A DNA stretch of 64,000 bases from an uncultured Photobacterium sp. (lineage in GTDB: Bacteria > Pseudomonadota > Gammaproteobacteria > Enterobacterales > Vibrionaceae): the NCBI RefSeq assembly GCF_947502415.1, contig NZ_CANMZV010000027.1, positions 1 to 64,000 on the forward strand. The letters are read 5' to 3'. Shown here piece by piece: positions 16,816-25,033 of the stretch (position 1 is the first letter of the stretch; each line of letters opens with the position of its first letter). Position numbers and translations under genes: made by a program. A model generated the notes under the pieces. It had not been told where the DNA came from. It made no database searches and saw nothing but the letters and a program-made list of their open reading frames with translations.

Positions 16816-18626
16816 TAGTACACATCCCTCTGATAACGCTTGCTCTTACGCAGCTCGCTAAGATACTGCTCCGCCTGTTCGCGGCTTTGTTTACCTTGTC
16901 GCTCAACCACGGTGACCAGTGCCTCCTGGACATCTTTCGCCATCTTATTGGCATCACCACAGACATAAATATGAGCCCCATCCTGCAGCCACTTCCACAC
17001 TTGCGCTGCATGCTCCAAGATTCGGTGCTGGACATAGACTTTTTCGGCCTGATCTCGGCTAAATGCCACATCCATCTGGGTCAAAACTCCAGATTTCAGA
17101 TACTTCTGCCATTCAACCTGATACAAGAAATCTTCCGTAAACGTTCGATCACCAAAGAACAACCAGTTCTTACCTGAGGCGCTACGATTCTCTCGTTCCT
17201 GAACAAAAGCTCTGAAAGGAGCAATACCGGTTCCGGGACCTATCATGATCACCGGCGTATTATCGTCCGACGGCAACTTGAAGTTATTATTACCCTCAAC
17301 AAAGACTTTTACGCTGCCCCCTTCCTCCAGGCGATGTGATAAATAACCCGATGCGCCGCCCTGACGAATTTCATCGCCACTGCCGTACTCCACAACCCCA
17401 ACGGTCAGATGCACTTCTTCGCCGACCTCTTCCTGACTGGAAGCAATGGAATACAAACGCGGGGTCAGCCTACGTAGCAAGCCGGTAAGCTGCTCAGCCG
17501 TCAACTTGGTTTTCTTTTCGGCCAGCACATCAATCAGCTGGGTCTGGCCGGCATAACGGCGTAGCTTGTCTTTATCTGCCACCAGCTTGGCCAGTTTTTT
17601 ACTGCCGGATAGCTCTGCAAACTGAGTAACTAACTGCGGATTGGCAACCGTGATCTCATACTTGCTGATCAATGCCTGTTTCAAAGACAAGGATTCGCCA
17701 TCAATTTCGATGCTCTCCGAACCGTCAAGGCCAACACGAGTAACCACAGCATCAGCCAAAGCCGGATCATTTTCATACCACACCCCCAGCGCATCGCCCG
17801 GCTGGTAACTCAATCCGGCTCCTTCCAGATCAATTTCGATATGGCGAACATCCTTACCCGAGCTACGCCCGGTAATTTTCTGATTGGTTAGCAAGGCTGC
17901 CTGATAAGGATTTTGCTTGGAATAGGCAGACACCGCCTGCTGAGTATTCGCAACAGGTAGCTGGACGACCTCGGCATCGCCAACAGATAACGTTTCCCTA
18001 ACCTTATCCAGGGCCTGGTTACACCACTCGGCAGCCGGGGCATCATAATCAACATCACAATTAAGGCGCGGTAACATCGGCTCAGCACCAAGCTTGCCAA
18101 GGAAACCGTCGAAATCTTTTGCGGTCTGGCAGAAAAACTCGTAGCTGGAATCACCCAGGCCAATCACGGCATATTTGAGATTAGGCAGCTTCGGCGCTTT
18201 CTTCGATTGTAAGAATTCATGCAACTCAATCGCATCATCCGGCGCCTCACCCTCACCATGGGTAGAAGCAACAATGATGACATGGCTCTCCTTTGCCAGA
18301 TTCTTACCTTTATAGTCACCGGCAGAAAAAAGTTCAGCGGCAATACCAGCGGCACCCGCCTCCTCTTTCAAGGCTTCGGCAACCCCCTTGGCATTCCCCG
18401 TCTGAGAAGCATAAATAATAGTGAGTTTACCTGCAGGCTGGGCTGCCACCACAGGTTGCTGGGCCGGTTGTAACTGCCCTGCAGGCTGAGTTTGGCTTAG
18501 CCCCCAAAAATAACCGCTGATCCACGCCATCTGTTGTGGCGTTAATTCTGCTGCGGCCTGTTGCAGCTGGCTGATTTGCTGATCATTGAGCGGACTGGCT
18601 ATAGCCGAGAGTTCCTTAAGTAACAT
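16815..18626 (-). CDS. cysJ: NADPH-sulfite reductase flavoprotein subunit CysJ
   Basis: CysJ passes electrons from NADPH through FAD and FMN to CysI. An FMN flavodoxin domain (IIYASQTGNAKGVAE, about residues 67-81) is followed by the FAD-binding domain (RLYSIASSQ) and the ferredoxin-reductase NADPH domain (GPGTGIAPFRAF, then YVCGDANKMAKDV and the C-terminal Tyr). Length ~603 aa matches the family. The internal start MLLKELSAIA aligns best with relatives; a start seven codons upstream is also open. It leads cysJ-cysI-cysH. Confidence 0.96.
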   Translation of the reverse strand: MLLKELSAIASPLNDQQISQLQQAAAELTPQQMAWISGYFWGLSQTQPAGQLQPAQQPVVAAQPAGKLTIIYASQTGNAKGVAEALKEEAGAAGIAAELFSAGDYKGKNLAKESHVIIVASTHGEGEAPDDAIELHEFLQSKKAPKLPNLKYAVIGLGDSSYEFFCQTAKDFDGFLGKLGAEPMLPRLNCDVDYDAPAAEWCNQALDKVRETLSVGDAEVVQLPVANTQQAVSAYSKQNPYQAALLTNQKITGRSSGKDVRHIEIDLEGAGLSYQPGDALGVWYENDPALADAVVTRVGLDGSESIEIDGESLSLKQALISKYEITVANPQLVTQFAELSGSKKLAKLVADKDKLRRYAGQTQLIDVLAEKKTKLTAEQLTGLLRRLTPRLYSIASSQEEVGEEVHLTVGVVEYGSGDEIRQGGASGYLSHRLEEGGSVKVFVEGNNNFKLPSDDNTPVIMIGPGTGIAPFRAFVQERENRSASGKNWLFFGDRTFTEDFLYQVEWQKYLKSGVLTQMDVAFSRDQAEKVYVQHRILEHAAQVWKWLQDGAHIYVCGDANKMAKDVQEALVTVVERQGKQSREQAEQYLSELRKSKRYQRDVY

Positions 18627-18785
18627 GACACGACGATCCCTATACATTGCGTAGTGTTAGATTAGCGACTCAAGGAAATAACAAGAAAGAATAGATAAGA
18701 ATGTTTTATAACTTTTAGTAAGGTATAAAAGCATAAAACGGAACCGGCCTAACCTGGTATTAAGCCGGGACAATCACGCATGATG

Positions 18786-19019
18786 TTAAAAGGTATCAGC
18801 AATGCGTACCTGGTGGAAACCGACTTCAAAAGCCCGTTCGGTCGCGGTATCAATATCCCGGTAACACTTCTCGCTACCGGCACCGTCGGTTAGTGGCACG
18901 AAGCCCCCGCGACGATGGCGAAACTCGACGATCCAGCCATTAGCCTGAATCGAAGGCTCGATAACCGCTTCCACTATTTCACTATTGGCATATAAACGCT
19001 TCAGTTCAGTTAATGTCAT
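18786..19019 (-). CDS. small conserved protein of unknown function
   Basis: This 77-aa soluble, mildly acidic protein begins MTLTELKRLYANSEIVEAVIEPS and has no signal peptide or membrane segment. Similar short proteins occur in vibrios, where annotation pipelines sometimes name them after plasmid replication proteins; I do not see support for that function. It lies alone upstream of cysJ on the same strand as the neighbours. Codon use and a compact predicted alpha/beta pattern suggest it is real. Confidence 0.6.
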   Translation of the reverse strand: MTLTELKRLYANSEIVEAVIEPSIQANGWIVEFRHRRGGFVPLTDGAGSEKCYRDIDTATERAFEVGFHQVRIADTF

Positions 19020-19085
19020 CCGCCCATTTCCTGATAGTTGTATCACTTTTAAAAATGGTACAAAAAACCAAAAACAGGCAACAAA

Positions 19086-19111
19086 AAAGCCACGTAAAAA
19101 CGTGGCTTTTA
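19086..19111 (-). terminator. rho-independent terminator of the beta-barrel gene
   Basis: AGCCACGT-TTTT-ACGTGGCT hairpin followed on the minus strand by a T run, about 25 bp after the stop of the outer-membrane protein gene. Confidence 0.88.
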
Positions 19112-19136
19112 TTATCTTCTATTTTAAAGCAAAGAC

Positions 19137-19775
19137 TTAGAAATCAACTTCCACACCGGCAAACCAGCCGTCCAACTTCACTTTTCCTTCACTCTGCTTG
19201 ATAAAGTCAAAGTCGTAGTCCATCACACGGTAGCCTGCACGCAAGTTAAGATCGGCAGCAATAAGAGGAAGCGTCCACTTCACACCCGCCTGGCCGTCAA
19301 CTGTGCTCGTACCGTCATAGTTACCGAAGTTCAGATCACCAAATACAGATACTGGCGTCATTGGCAATCCAACCTCAACATTACCGTATAGGTTTGGCTG
19401 CCATTCGCTGAAGCTCTCGCCTACGAACTTACCGGCATTGAATTTAGACAGGGTGACACCGATATCGAACGCAATCGCATCGTTATCTAAAATCTCGTAA
19501 TACGCGGTGTAATCAGTCTGGCCGAATGATACCGTTCCGGCATCGACATCAGCATAGCGAAGACGCACATTGGGAACCAATGGGATAAAGTGCTCAAGCG
19601 CAACGTAATATGATTTGTGAGTATCGCTGTCGCTGTTACTGGCACTGTTAATCTTAGCATCAGCAAACCATGCGTCTGCACCAGCCTTTACGCCTAACAG
19701 CGTGGCTGCCTGCGCCGGTACTGCCGCTGACAAAGCAACCGCCGCAGCAACCGCAGAAATAGTCAATTTGTTCAT
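19137..19775 (-). CDS. TIGR04219-type outer-membrane beta-barrel protein
   Basis: After a classical signal peptide (MNKLTISAVAAAVALSAAVPAQA) the 212-aa protein consists of alternating amphipathic strands (VRLRYADVDAG, YTAYYEILDNDAIAFDIGVTL, ADLNLRAGYRVMDYDFDF) and ends in an aromatic residue (GVEVDF), as outer-membrane barrels do. This pattern matches the TIGR04219 family, whose function is not known to me. The start is the ATG preceded by GGAGACTC; the open frame 21 codons upstream is not likely translated. Confidence 0.82.
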   Translation of the reverse strand: MNKLTISAVAAAVALSAAVPAQAATLLGVKAGADAWFADAKINSASNSDSDTHKSYYVALEHFIPLVPNVRLRYADVDAGTVSFGQTDYTAYYEILDNDAIAFDIGVTLSKFNAGKFVGESFSEWQPNLYGNVEVGLPMTPVSVFGDLNFGNYDGTSTVDGQAGVKWTLPLIAADLNLRAGYRVMDYDFDFIKQSEGKVKLDGWFAGVEVDF

Positions 19776-19932
19776 GCCGAGTCTCCGCTCTTTGTTAGAA
19801 TTTTCAAATCGGCGAAGACTATACCAGATGCCGTACAAAAAAACTGCATTTCATTCTCTGCCTTATTATCTCCAGCACAAAATCAATATTCCCGACAAGA
19901 ATTTTTCAGCGATTGTCCCTACCAACATCTAA

Positions 19933-20166
19933 TTACCTACGGCGATAATGTCGGCAGTGTCGCTGCTCTGATTTACGTTCTTTATACAGCCACACCACAA
20001 CAGCTATCACAATCAGCCACGGCAATAACTTGAGCATCATACCTATCATGCCAGCCAGCGCCATCACGACAAAGCCAGCAAAAACGGCAAACAGCATGCC
20101 CACCAAACTAACACCGGTAAACACCAGCACAAAGGCAAACGCCAGTACAAATAAGAATTCGATCAT
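19933..20166 (-). CDS. pspG: phage shock protein G
   Basis: The 77-aa inner-membrane protein has two hydrophobic stretches (about residues 3-44 and 46-64) and a short basic tail. It aligns along its length with E. coli PspG (FVxxFxxxLxxTGVSLxGxxxA, then MxKLLPWLxxxxxVVW). PspG belongs to the phage-shock response that protects the membrane and proton-motive force. As in E. coli it lies next to dusA. A sigma-54 type promoter precedes it. Confidence 0.85.
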   Translation of the reverse strand: MIEFLFVLAFAFVLVFTGVSLVGMLFAVFAGFVVMALAGMIGMMLKLLPWLIVIAVVVWLYKERKSEQRHCRHYRRR

Positions 20167-20228
20167 CTTCTGTCCTCTCTCTGCTTCGACTTTACTTATC
20201 AGTTAAATTTGCACAAACCAATAAATTT

Positions 20229-20243
20229 GCACAAACCAGGCCA
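20229..20243 (-). promoter_or_regulatory. candidate sigma-54 promoter of pspG
   Basis: The minus strand reads TGGCCTGGTTTGTGC: GG and GC with the invariant 10-bp spacing, and 9 of the 11 defined positions around them near consensus (TGGCACGnnnnTTGC). In E. coli pspG is driven by sigma-54 and PspF. The -12 half lies in one copy of an 18-bp tandem repeat (TGGTTTGTGCAAATTTA twice, 20203-20239). Confidence 0.55.
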
Positions 20244-20286
20244 ACATGATGAATATATTTCAAATTTATATTTTTCAATCAGATAC

Positions 20287-20320
20287 AAAAAAAGCGCGAA
20301 CAGTTGCCTGTGCGCGCTAT
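20287..20320 (-). terminator. rho-independent terminator of dusA
   Basis: AGCGCG and CGCGCT pair around an internal loop and are followed on the minus strand by a T run, about 50 bp after the dusA stop. Confidence 0.8.
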
Positions 20321-20370
20321 TTATTTTTAGTTATTCTCACCATCTATAATGGCGAGATTAGCCACCTGAA

Positions 20371-21399
20371 TTAAACATCAAGATGAGCAGGAATTTTAGC
20401 TAACGCCTGCTCAAGTACTTCAATACCAGCACCTTGTTTGTGGGCATTTTCGCTGATATGACGACGCCACTGACGAGCCCCCGGCATATTCTGGAACAGG
20501 CCCAGCATATGGCGAGAAATATGGTTCAAATACGTACCGTTTGCCAACTGGCGCTCAATGTACGGGAACATAGCTTCGACCACTTCGCGACGCTTTTTCA
20601 CTGGTTTATCACTGCCAAACAGGCGCTGATCGATCTCCGCCATCAGGTAAGGATTCTGATAAGCCTCACGACCAACCATTACACCATCAAGATACTCTAA
20701 GTGGGCTTCAATCTCTTCCATTGTCTTCACCCCACCATTAATTGCCATGGTCAGGTGGGAGAAATCTTTCTTCAGCTGGTAAACACGCGGGTAATCCAGA
20801 GGTGGGATCTCACGGTTTTCTTTCGGGCTCAAGCCCTTTAGCCAAGCCTTACGGGCATGGATAGTAAAGTCTCGACAACCGCCTTTCTCGCTGACAGTAC
20901 CGATAAAATCGGTCAGGAATTGATAAGAATCCTGTTCATCGATGCCGATACGGGTTTTTACCGAAACAGGAATATCAGCCACCTCACGCATCGATGCCAC
21001 ACACTGGGCAACCAGCTCAGCTTCTCCCATCAAGCAAGCTCCAAAACGACCGTTCTGTACACGGTCTGACGGACAACCAACATTGAGATTCACCTCGTCG
21101 TAACCACGCTCCTGAGCCAACTTGGCGCAATGGGCAAGGTCCGCCGGGTTCGAGCCACCCAACTGAAGTACCAGAGGATGTTCCTCTTCATTATAAGCCA
21201 GGTAGTCTGCCTTACCGTGAATAATCGCGCCTGTTGTTACCATCTCGGTATACAGCTGTACATGTTCACTCAGCTGACGATGGAAATAGCGGCAGTGACG
21301 ATCCGTCCAATCGAGCATCGGTGCCACAGAGAAACGGCAAGAGGGGTAATCACCAGCAACGCCGCTAGTTTCCTGATGTTTATCAACATTTAATGTCAT
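20371..21399 (-). CDS. dusA: tRNA-dihydrouridine synthase A
   Basis: DusA reduces uridines in the tRNA D-loop with FMN and NADPH. The 342-aa TIM-barrel protein has the FMN-site start SVAPMLDWTDRHCRYF (about residues 24-39), the catalytic cysteine in NLNVGCPSDRVQNGRFGACLM and the INGGVKT and MVGREAYQNP phosphate-binding loops. Its first ~26 codons and promoter are supplied by the integrated element: the junction is a 17-bp att core within the codons for PMLDWTD, and the original 5' end lies at 34775-34891. The enzyme core is intact, so function should persist. Confidence 0.96.
   Translation of the reverse strand: MTLNVDKHQETSGVAGDYPSCRFSVAPMLDWTDRHCRYFHRQLSEHVQLYTEMVTTGAIIHGKADYLAYNEEEHPLVLQLGGSNPADLAHCAKLAQERGYDEVNLNVGCPSDRVQNGRFGACLMGEAELVAQCVASMREVADIPVSVKTRIGIDEQDSYQFLTDFIGTVSEKGGCRDFTIHARKAWLKGLSPKENREIPPLDYPRVYQLKKDFSHLTMAINGGVKTMEEIEAHLEYLDGVMVGREAYQNPYLMAEIDQRLFGSDKPVKKRREVVEAMFPYIERQLANGTYLNHISRHMLGLFQNMPGARQWRRHISENAHKQGAGIEVLEQALAKIPAHLDV
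21305..21321. repeat. attL core (direct repeat of dusA)
   Basis: GTCCAATCGAGCATCGG recurs exactly at 34785-34801 and encodes part of MLDWTD of DusA. Bases flanking it diverge at once on one side and stay about 75% similar on the other, as expected when the element supplies a similar but not identical dusA 5' end. Confidence 0.9.
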
Positions 21400-21445
21400 T
21401 TTGAATTACCTGTAATATCGTTGAAATTGCTTGAATTTCGTTCTA

Positions 21446-21467
21446 CAGTACCCCTCATAGTACCCCC
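21446..21467. repeat. integrase arm-type repeats, left side
   Basis: Two direct copies of the motif AGTACCCC (CAGTACCCCTCA and TAGTACCCCCGG), 11 bp apart, lie just upstream of the integrase start. The same motif occurs twice at the other end (34708-34750). This fits arm-type integrase binding sites; the two copies also overlap the likely int/dusA promoter region. Confidence 0.6.
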
Positions 21468-21482
21468 GGCAGAGTAGGACAA

Positions 21483-22547
21483 ATGGCATCTTTCACGGTA
21501 GAAAAACGACAACTCAAAAGCGGCGAACTGCGGTACAAAGCAACTGTTTTCGTAAAAAAGAACTCGCGGATTATACATCGTGAATCGAAAACTTTCAGGA
21601 AAAAGGATCTAGCTCGCACTTTTGGTCGTAACCGAGTACTGGAATTAGAATCTCAGGGGGGACCGGTTAACAATTCAGTATCCCTAGGGGTACTACTTGA
21701 CCGATATATGAATGATGCTGATTTATGGGATAAAACTGGTCGTACTAAACGCTATGTCATCCAAATGCTAAGGGATTGCGATATAGCTAATATTGACAGC
21801 AACCAATTAAAAACAAGTGACCTGATAGAACACTGTCGAAACAGAAGATCTGCCGGAGCCAAACCCGCCACGGTTTACCATGACATCGCCTACTTACGTT
21901 CTGTCATGAAAAAGGCTACTCCTGTTTTTAATATCAATTCCAACTACTCAATTTTTGAGGAAGCCGTTCCCGTACTGATCGATATGGGACTCGTAGGTAA
22001 AAGCCAAAAGCGAACCCGGCGCCCTACTGAAACAGAGCTAGACAAACTCAGAGAAGGCCTTAAAGCGCGTCAGGACTTTCGACCAAATGGCAAAACACGC
22101 ATACCGTTTATTGATATTTTGGATTTCAGCATTTTGACCTGTATGCGTATCGGTGAAGTGTGCAATGTACGATGGGAAGATTTAGATCACGATAATAGGA
22201 CTATTGTAGTTAGAGATAGAAAAGACCCAAGAAAAAAGGCCGGCAACCACATGCTAGTTCCGTTACTTGGTGAGTCATTTGATATCGCACTCAATCAACC
22301 AAAGAAGAGTGAATTCATTTTCCCTTACAACCCTCGAAGTGTTTCTGCAGGATTTCAGCGAGTACGTAACGAACTCGGGATTAATGACTTAAGGTATCAC
22401 GACTTAAGAAGAGAAGGGGCTAGCAGATTATTTGAGAAAGGTTTTTCTATTGAAGAAGTCGCACAAGTAACCGGTCACCGCAACATCAACATTTTGTGGC
22501 AAGTCTACACTCAACTGTTTCCTCATCGGCTTGCAGAGAAATACTAA
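21483..22547 (+). CDS. int: tyrosine-recombinase integrase
   Basis: This 354-aa phage integrase inserts the element into dusA. The catalytic residues are visible: R222 in CMRIGEVCNVRW, H306 and R309 in YHDLRREGASRLF, H332 in VTGHRNI and the nucleophile Y342 in WQVYTQLFP. The N-terminal ~60 residues form the arm-binding domain (strand-rich, TVEKRQLKSGELRYKATVFVKK) and residues ~65-150 the core-binding domain. It faces away from dusA, 83 bp from the dusA start, and ends just before a terminator. Confidence 0.95.
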   Translation: MASFTVEKRQLKSGELRYKATVFVKKNSRIIHRESKTFRKKDLARTFGRNRVLELESQGGPVNNSVSLGVLLDRYMNDADLWDKTGRTKRYVIQMLRDCDIANIDSNQLKTSDLIEHCRNRRSAGAKPATVYHDIAYLRSVMKKATPVFNINSNYSIFEEAVPVLIDMGLVGKSQKRTRRPTETELDKLREGLKARQDFRPNGKTRIPFIDILDFSILTCMRIGEVCNVRWEDLDHDNRTIVVRDRKDPRKKAGNHMLVPLLGESFDIALNQPKKSEFIFPYNPRSVSAGFQRVRNELGINDLRYHDLRREGASRLFEKGFSIEEVAQVTGHRNINILWQVYTQLFPHRLAEKY

Positions 22548-22576
22548 AAAAAAAGCCACTGAATAGACAGTGGCTA
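22546..22576 (-). terminator. rho-independent terminator
   Basis: AGCCACTG-TCTATT-CAGTGGCT hairpin followed on the minus strand by nine Ts. It ends the minus-strand small gene to its right and overlaps the 3' end of int, so it may also slow the int transcript. Confidence 0.88.
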
Positions 22577-22619
22577 AAATTTAAAATTGATTTGTAAATA
22601 GACTTATTCTTTCACTAGA

Positions 22620-22859
22620 TTAGTCGCGACGCTTAGATCGCTGCTCTTCTAAGAGTTTATCTACTTTGTTTTGCAGGCTTTCATTTTGACTCTTTAGTAA
22701 GCTTGATTCTTGCTGCGCTACCGCCATAGCTTTATCAAGATCATAAACCAACTTCTGGGTCTCATCTAGCTTGTCATTCAAGTGATTTGTAATGGTGCCA
22801 AAACCAGTCAAAATTGCACCAAACAAAAGTACAATAATCGCGGTATTTTGAGCCGACAT
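22620..22859 (-). CDS. small prophage protein: one membrane helix plus coiled coil
   Basis: The 79-aa product begins MSAQNTAIIVLLFGAILTGFG, a single membrane helix at about residues 6-24, followed by a long charged heptad-like segment (LDETQKLVYDLDKAMAVAQQESSLLKSQNESLQNKVDKLLEEQ) and a basic tail. It lies between the late-operon terminator and the int-end terminator, so it is probably a separate unit. A spanin-like or accessory membrane role is possible but unproven. A longer frame from a TTG at 22934 would start inside the terminator and is not preferred. Confidence 0.6.
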   Translation of the reverse strand: MSAQNTAIIVLLFGAILTGFGTITNHLNDKLDETQKLVYDLDKAMAVAQQESSLLKSQNESLQNKVDKLLEEQRSKRRD

Positions 22860-22932
22860 ATCACTACGGACACTGCTTTCACTGCTAATAACTCTATCTC
22901 CTATGTCAAATGATTTAAGCTCAAGAAACGTC

Positions 22933-22963
22933 AAAAAGCCGAGCAGGGTTCTCCCACTCAGCC
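22933..22963 (-). terminator. rho-independent terminator at the end of the late operon
   Basis: On the minus strand GCTGAGTGGG and CCCTGCTCGGC pair (with G-U pairs and a bulge) and are followed by six Ts. Confidence 0.7.
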
Positions 22964-23065
22964 AATATAATCAAAGACATAGTAAATGTAAACGGAGCTA
23001 TGGCACAAATATCGCATTTGCGCCTCAACAGCTCACATATTGAGCAGTTGCATGGTTTGGGGGTA

Positions 23066-23170
23066 TTACATCATCGATAACATAAACATTGTGTATGCAG
23101 GCATAACTCCAAGAGCTAAAAACAGCATTACAAATTGATATGGCCTAAACGATGAGTTATTCCCATTCAT
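23066..23170 (-). CDS. 34-aa hydrophobic peptide of the prophage
   Basis: A short frame starting MNGNNSSFRPYQFVMLFLALG and ending FMLSMM has one membrane helix (about residues 12-33) and an AGGA motif nine bases before the ATG. It lies upstream of the late-operon terminator. Its size and form fit small virion or lysis membrane peptides, but no specific relative is recognised. Confidence 0.4.
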   Translation of the reverse strand: MNGNNSSFRPYQFVMLFLALGVMPAYTMFMLSMM

Positions 23171-23789
23171 GATAAGTATCCTGATTAGTATGAGGTGCGT
23201 CTAAAGTAACTATTTACAAATCAACTTTCTAACTGTACTACCGAGTACTTGGCGGAGTGCTTCGCTAGTTATAGAGTTATTATTATTTTTTATAGGATTA
23301 AGACCTAAACGGGTACTGGTCTTCGAACTATGCTAAATTTCGTCACGAGTCAATCGTTTAATTTCCATAACCAAAAATAAACCTATTGACAGTAAACTTC
23401 AAGGTAAATCGGTGATATACATCAAAATTTAACTTAAAATTCACATAACAAAAACCCCTTCGCAACACGCCTCAAATAAAAAACCACCAAATAACAAGTA
23501 GTTAGATGGAGGTTAATTTTTAGCCCACATTGGAAAGGCGGCGTATTATAATCCCTGTGATAAAAAACACAAGACAAATACAAAAAAAGAAAGGAACGTG
23601 ATAAATCACATTCCCCGTGCCTCCTTTTTAACCAATAACAGTAGTGTTTGCAATCAAAAAATCATGATTATGCGAGTGATACAGACTACTACCTCATAGA
23701 AGCGCAATGCATAGTAAAAGTGCCAAGTGTTAACAATCACCCTTAACCCTCTTGTTAGCTTCATCAGAAAATGGGTTATTGGGTCATAA
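23171..23789. other. 620-bp gene-poor stretch of the prophage
   Basis: No convincing gene on either strand; the sequence is AT-rich. It contains a stem-loop (GGAACGTGA and TCACATTCC, 23593-23614) and several short A runs. It separates the virion/lysis block from the 34-aa peptide and could hold a promoter, an RNA or a remnant. Confidence 0.5.
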
Positions 23790-23966
23790 TCAAATCTTTT
23801 TTAACTCTAAGCTCCTGATTCGAAGTTCCAACTCCTCGATTTCATGTTTCAATGTCGCACAAGTCAATTTCACCCACTTAATATCAACTTTGATAGCAGC
23901 TACAGTTGCAATACTCGAAGCTCCCCCTGTTACTGCTGCAATGATTAGTGCTTGATAAACTTCCAT
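23790..23966 (-). CDS. 58-aa prophage membrane protein with coiled-coil tail
   Basis: The product begins MEVYQALIIAAVTGGASSIA (one membrane helix, about residues 5-25) and continues with a leucine/glutamate-rich helix (HEIEELELRIRSLELKKI). Its ATG overlaps the stop of the preceding 73-aa gene (TAATG), so it is translationally coupled. The layout resembles the small helix-plus-coiled-coil proteins found in lysis cassettes, but no family can be named with confidence. Confidence 0.65.
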   Translation of the reverse strand: MEVYQALIIAAVTGGASSIATVAAIKVDIKWVKLTCATLKHEIEELELRIRSLELKKI

Positions 23967-24187
23967 TACTTAAACTCGTTTCTGATCATCTCCCAAGCAC
24001 CAAGGAACATCGGTAAAGTAACGCCAATGATTCCCCCATATTGCCCCCCTGTATCGGTCACAGTCGCGGTAAGCAATTCAGGATGCCCAGTAGCTAAAGC
24101 AACACCCGCACCAACAAGCGCAATCCCTTTTTTGGTTGATGGTTGGTCTAAGTCAATTTTCAATTTCTCTTTCAGGAATTTCTTCAT
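23966..24187 (-). CDS. 73-aa prophage protein, holin-like
   Basis: A charged start (MKKFLKEKLKIDLDQPSTKKG) precedes two moderately hydrophobic stretches, about residues 22-35 (IALVGAGVALATGH) and 49-66 (GGIIGVTLPMFLGAWEM). Small size, two membrane segments and place beside the transglycosylase gene suggest a holin or a virion membrane protein. It overlaps both neighbours by a few bases. Class assignment is inference. Confidence 0.65.
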   Translation of the reverse strand: MKKFLKEKLKIDLDQPSTKKGIALVGAGVALATGHPELLTATVTDTGGQYGGIIGVTLPMFLGAWEMIRNEFK

Positions 24188-24282
24188 AATAACTTACTCT
24201 TTTTCAGATACTTGACAGTGTAGGCTGCCAGCACAGCCCCCACCACGGTTACTGCAATCTTCTTGGCATCTTGCTTTGTCAT
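24184..24282 (-). CDS. 32-aa prophage membrane peptide
   Basis: MTKQDAKKIAVTVVGAVLAA begins a 32-codon frame with one membrane helix (about 8-22) flanked by lysines. Start and stop both overlap neighbours by four bases (ATGA on each side), which is strong evidence that it is translated as part of the operon. Such lysine-flanked short helices are common among internal-membrane proteins of PM2- and PRD1-type virions. Confidence 0.65.
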   Translation of the reverse strand: MTKQDAKKIAVTVVGAVLAAYTVKYLKKSKLL

Positions 24283-24743
24283 GCCATTTCTACCCCTTTA
24301 CGCGCCATTTTGAGCGTATAGAACGGGCCAACTTCCATCCGCGACATTGAGTGCAGCAAGGTTGCTAAATGTTCGGAGTTGGTCACGTCCACCGTTTGAT
24401 TTTCACCAATGCCCGACCACTTACTGACGTTACGAACATAGTTCGAGGTGTCATTCTCGTGACTCGGCGCAAAGCGGTTAATCATCTGGCTTAACGTGCG
24501 GTAGCCTTGGCGGTGGTAACTTCTCAGCACTCGCGCACCAGCTCGAAAGCCATACGCCGGATTACTAAAGATCACAAAGCGCCCATCTGAGCCGCGCTGG
24601 CCCTCCCAATCGTTCGTCGGACTGAACTCAATGTTCACCGGGTTGTTATTGCGAACGCCACGCGGCAAGCCATGTTTATAAATCATGTATGCCAGCCCCC
24701 CGATTATGCAGACGCTTGCGGCAATAATGGTTTTTGAGGCCAT
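24279..24743 (-). CDS. membrane-anchored virion transglycosylase-like protein
   Basis: An N-terminal membrane helix (about residues 4-22, IIAASVCIIGGLAYMIY) is followed by a domain with RGVRNNNPVNIEFSPTNDWEGQ, FVIFSNPAYGFRAGARVLRSYH and INRFAPSHENDTSNYV, the pattern of phage structural peptidoglycan-degrading proteins. In tailless membrane phages such enzymes help the genome cross the cell wall (PRD1 P7 has this role). It starts inside the upstream 109-aa gene (40-base overlap) with an AAGGA motif in front. Catalytic residues cannot be assigned with certainty. Confidence 0.75.
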   Translation of the reverse strand: MASKTIIAASVCIIGGLAYMIYKHGLPRGVRNNNPVNIEFSPTNDWEGQRGSDGRFVIFSNPAYGFRAGARVLRSYHRQGYRTLSQMINRFAPSHENDTSNYVRNVSKWSGIGENQTVDVTNSEHLATLLHSMSRMEVGPFYTLKMARKGVEMA

Positions 24744-25033
24744 ACCACATCCTTAAGCGTTTGATAGGTTTGGGTGATATCGCGTAATTGCTGGCGATAC
24801 TGACGATAAGGCGCGATATCGGCACCGTTATCCAGTGCAATGTTCACCAGATAATCCGCTTCAATTAAAAGCGGGGCGCGGTATGCTCGGATTGCTTCCA
24901 GTTCTTTTGCGCTGTTATGGTCAGTGATAGCCTTGTCTGCATCTGAATCCGTTAAACCCAACTCAACAAGAACCGACTTCACCGCCGGAACATTGATAAG
25001 AGTTTCACCATTCACAATTAATTTCTTAATCAT
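24704..25033 (-). CDS. tail-fibre-assembly-like small protein
   Basis: The 109-aa protein has an N-terminal stretch of short strands (MIKKLIVNGETLINVP) and ends YRQYRQQLRDITQTYQTLKDVVWPQKP. The YRQxLRDIT...VxWPxxP pattern recurs at the C-terminus of tail-fibre assembly chaperones and tail assembly proteins of tailed phages. Since it directly follows and overlaps the spike-like gene, a role in assembling or capping that protein is the best guess. Finding this in a tailless virus is unusual. Confidence 0.6.
   Translation of the reverse strand: MIKKLIVNGETLINVPAVKSVLVELGLTDSDADKAITDHNSAKELEAIRAYRAPLLIEADYLVNIALDNGADIAPYRQYRQQLRDITQTYQTLKDVVWPQKPLLPQASA

Noticed and set aside
23593..23614. CRP site in the gene-free stretch of the prophage
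   Set aside because: TGTGA and TCACG are separated by four bases only instead of six; it is better described as a stem-loop.
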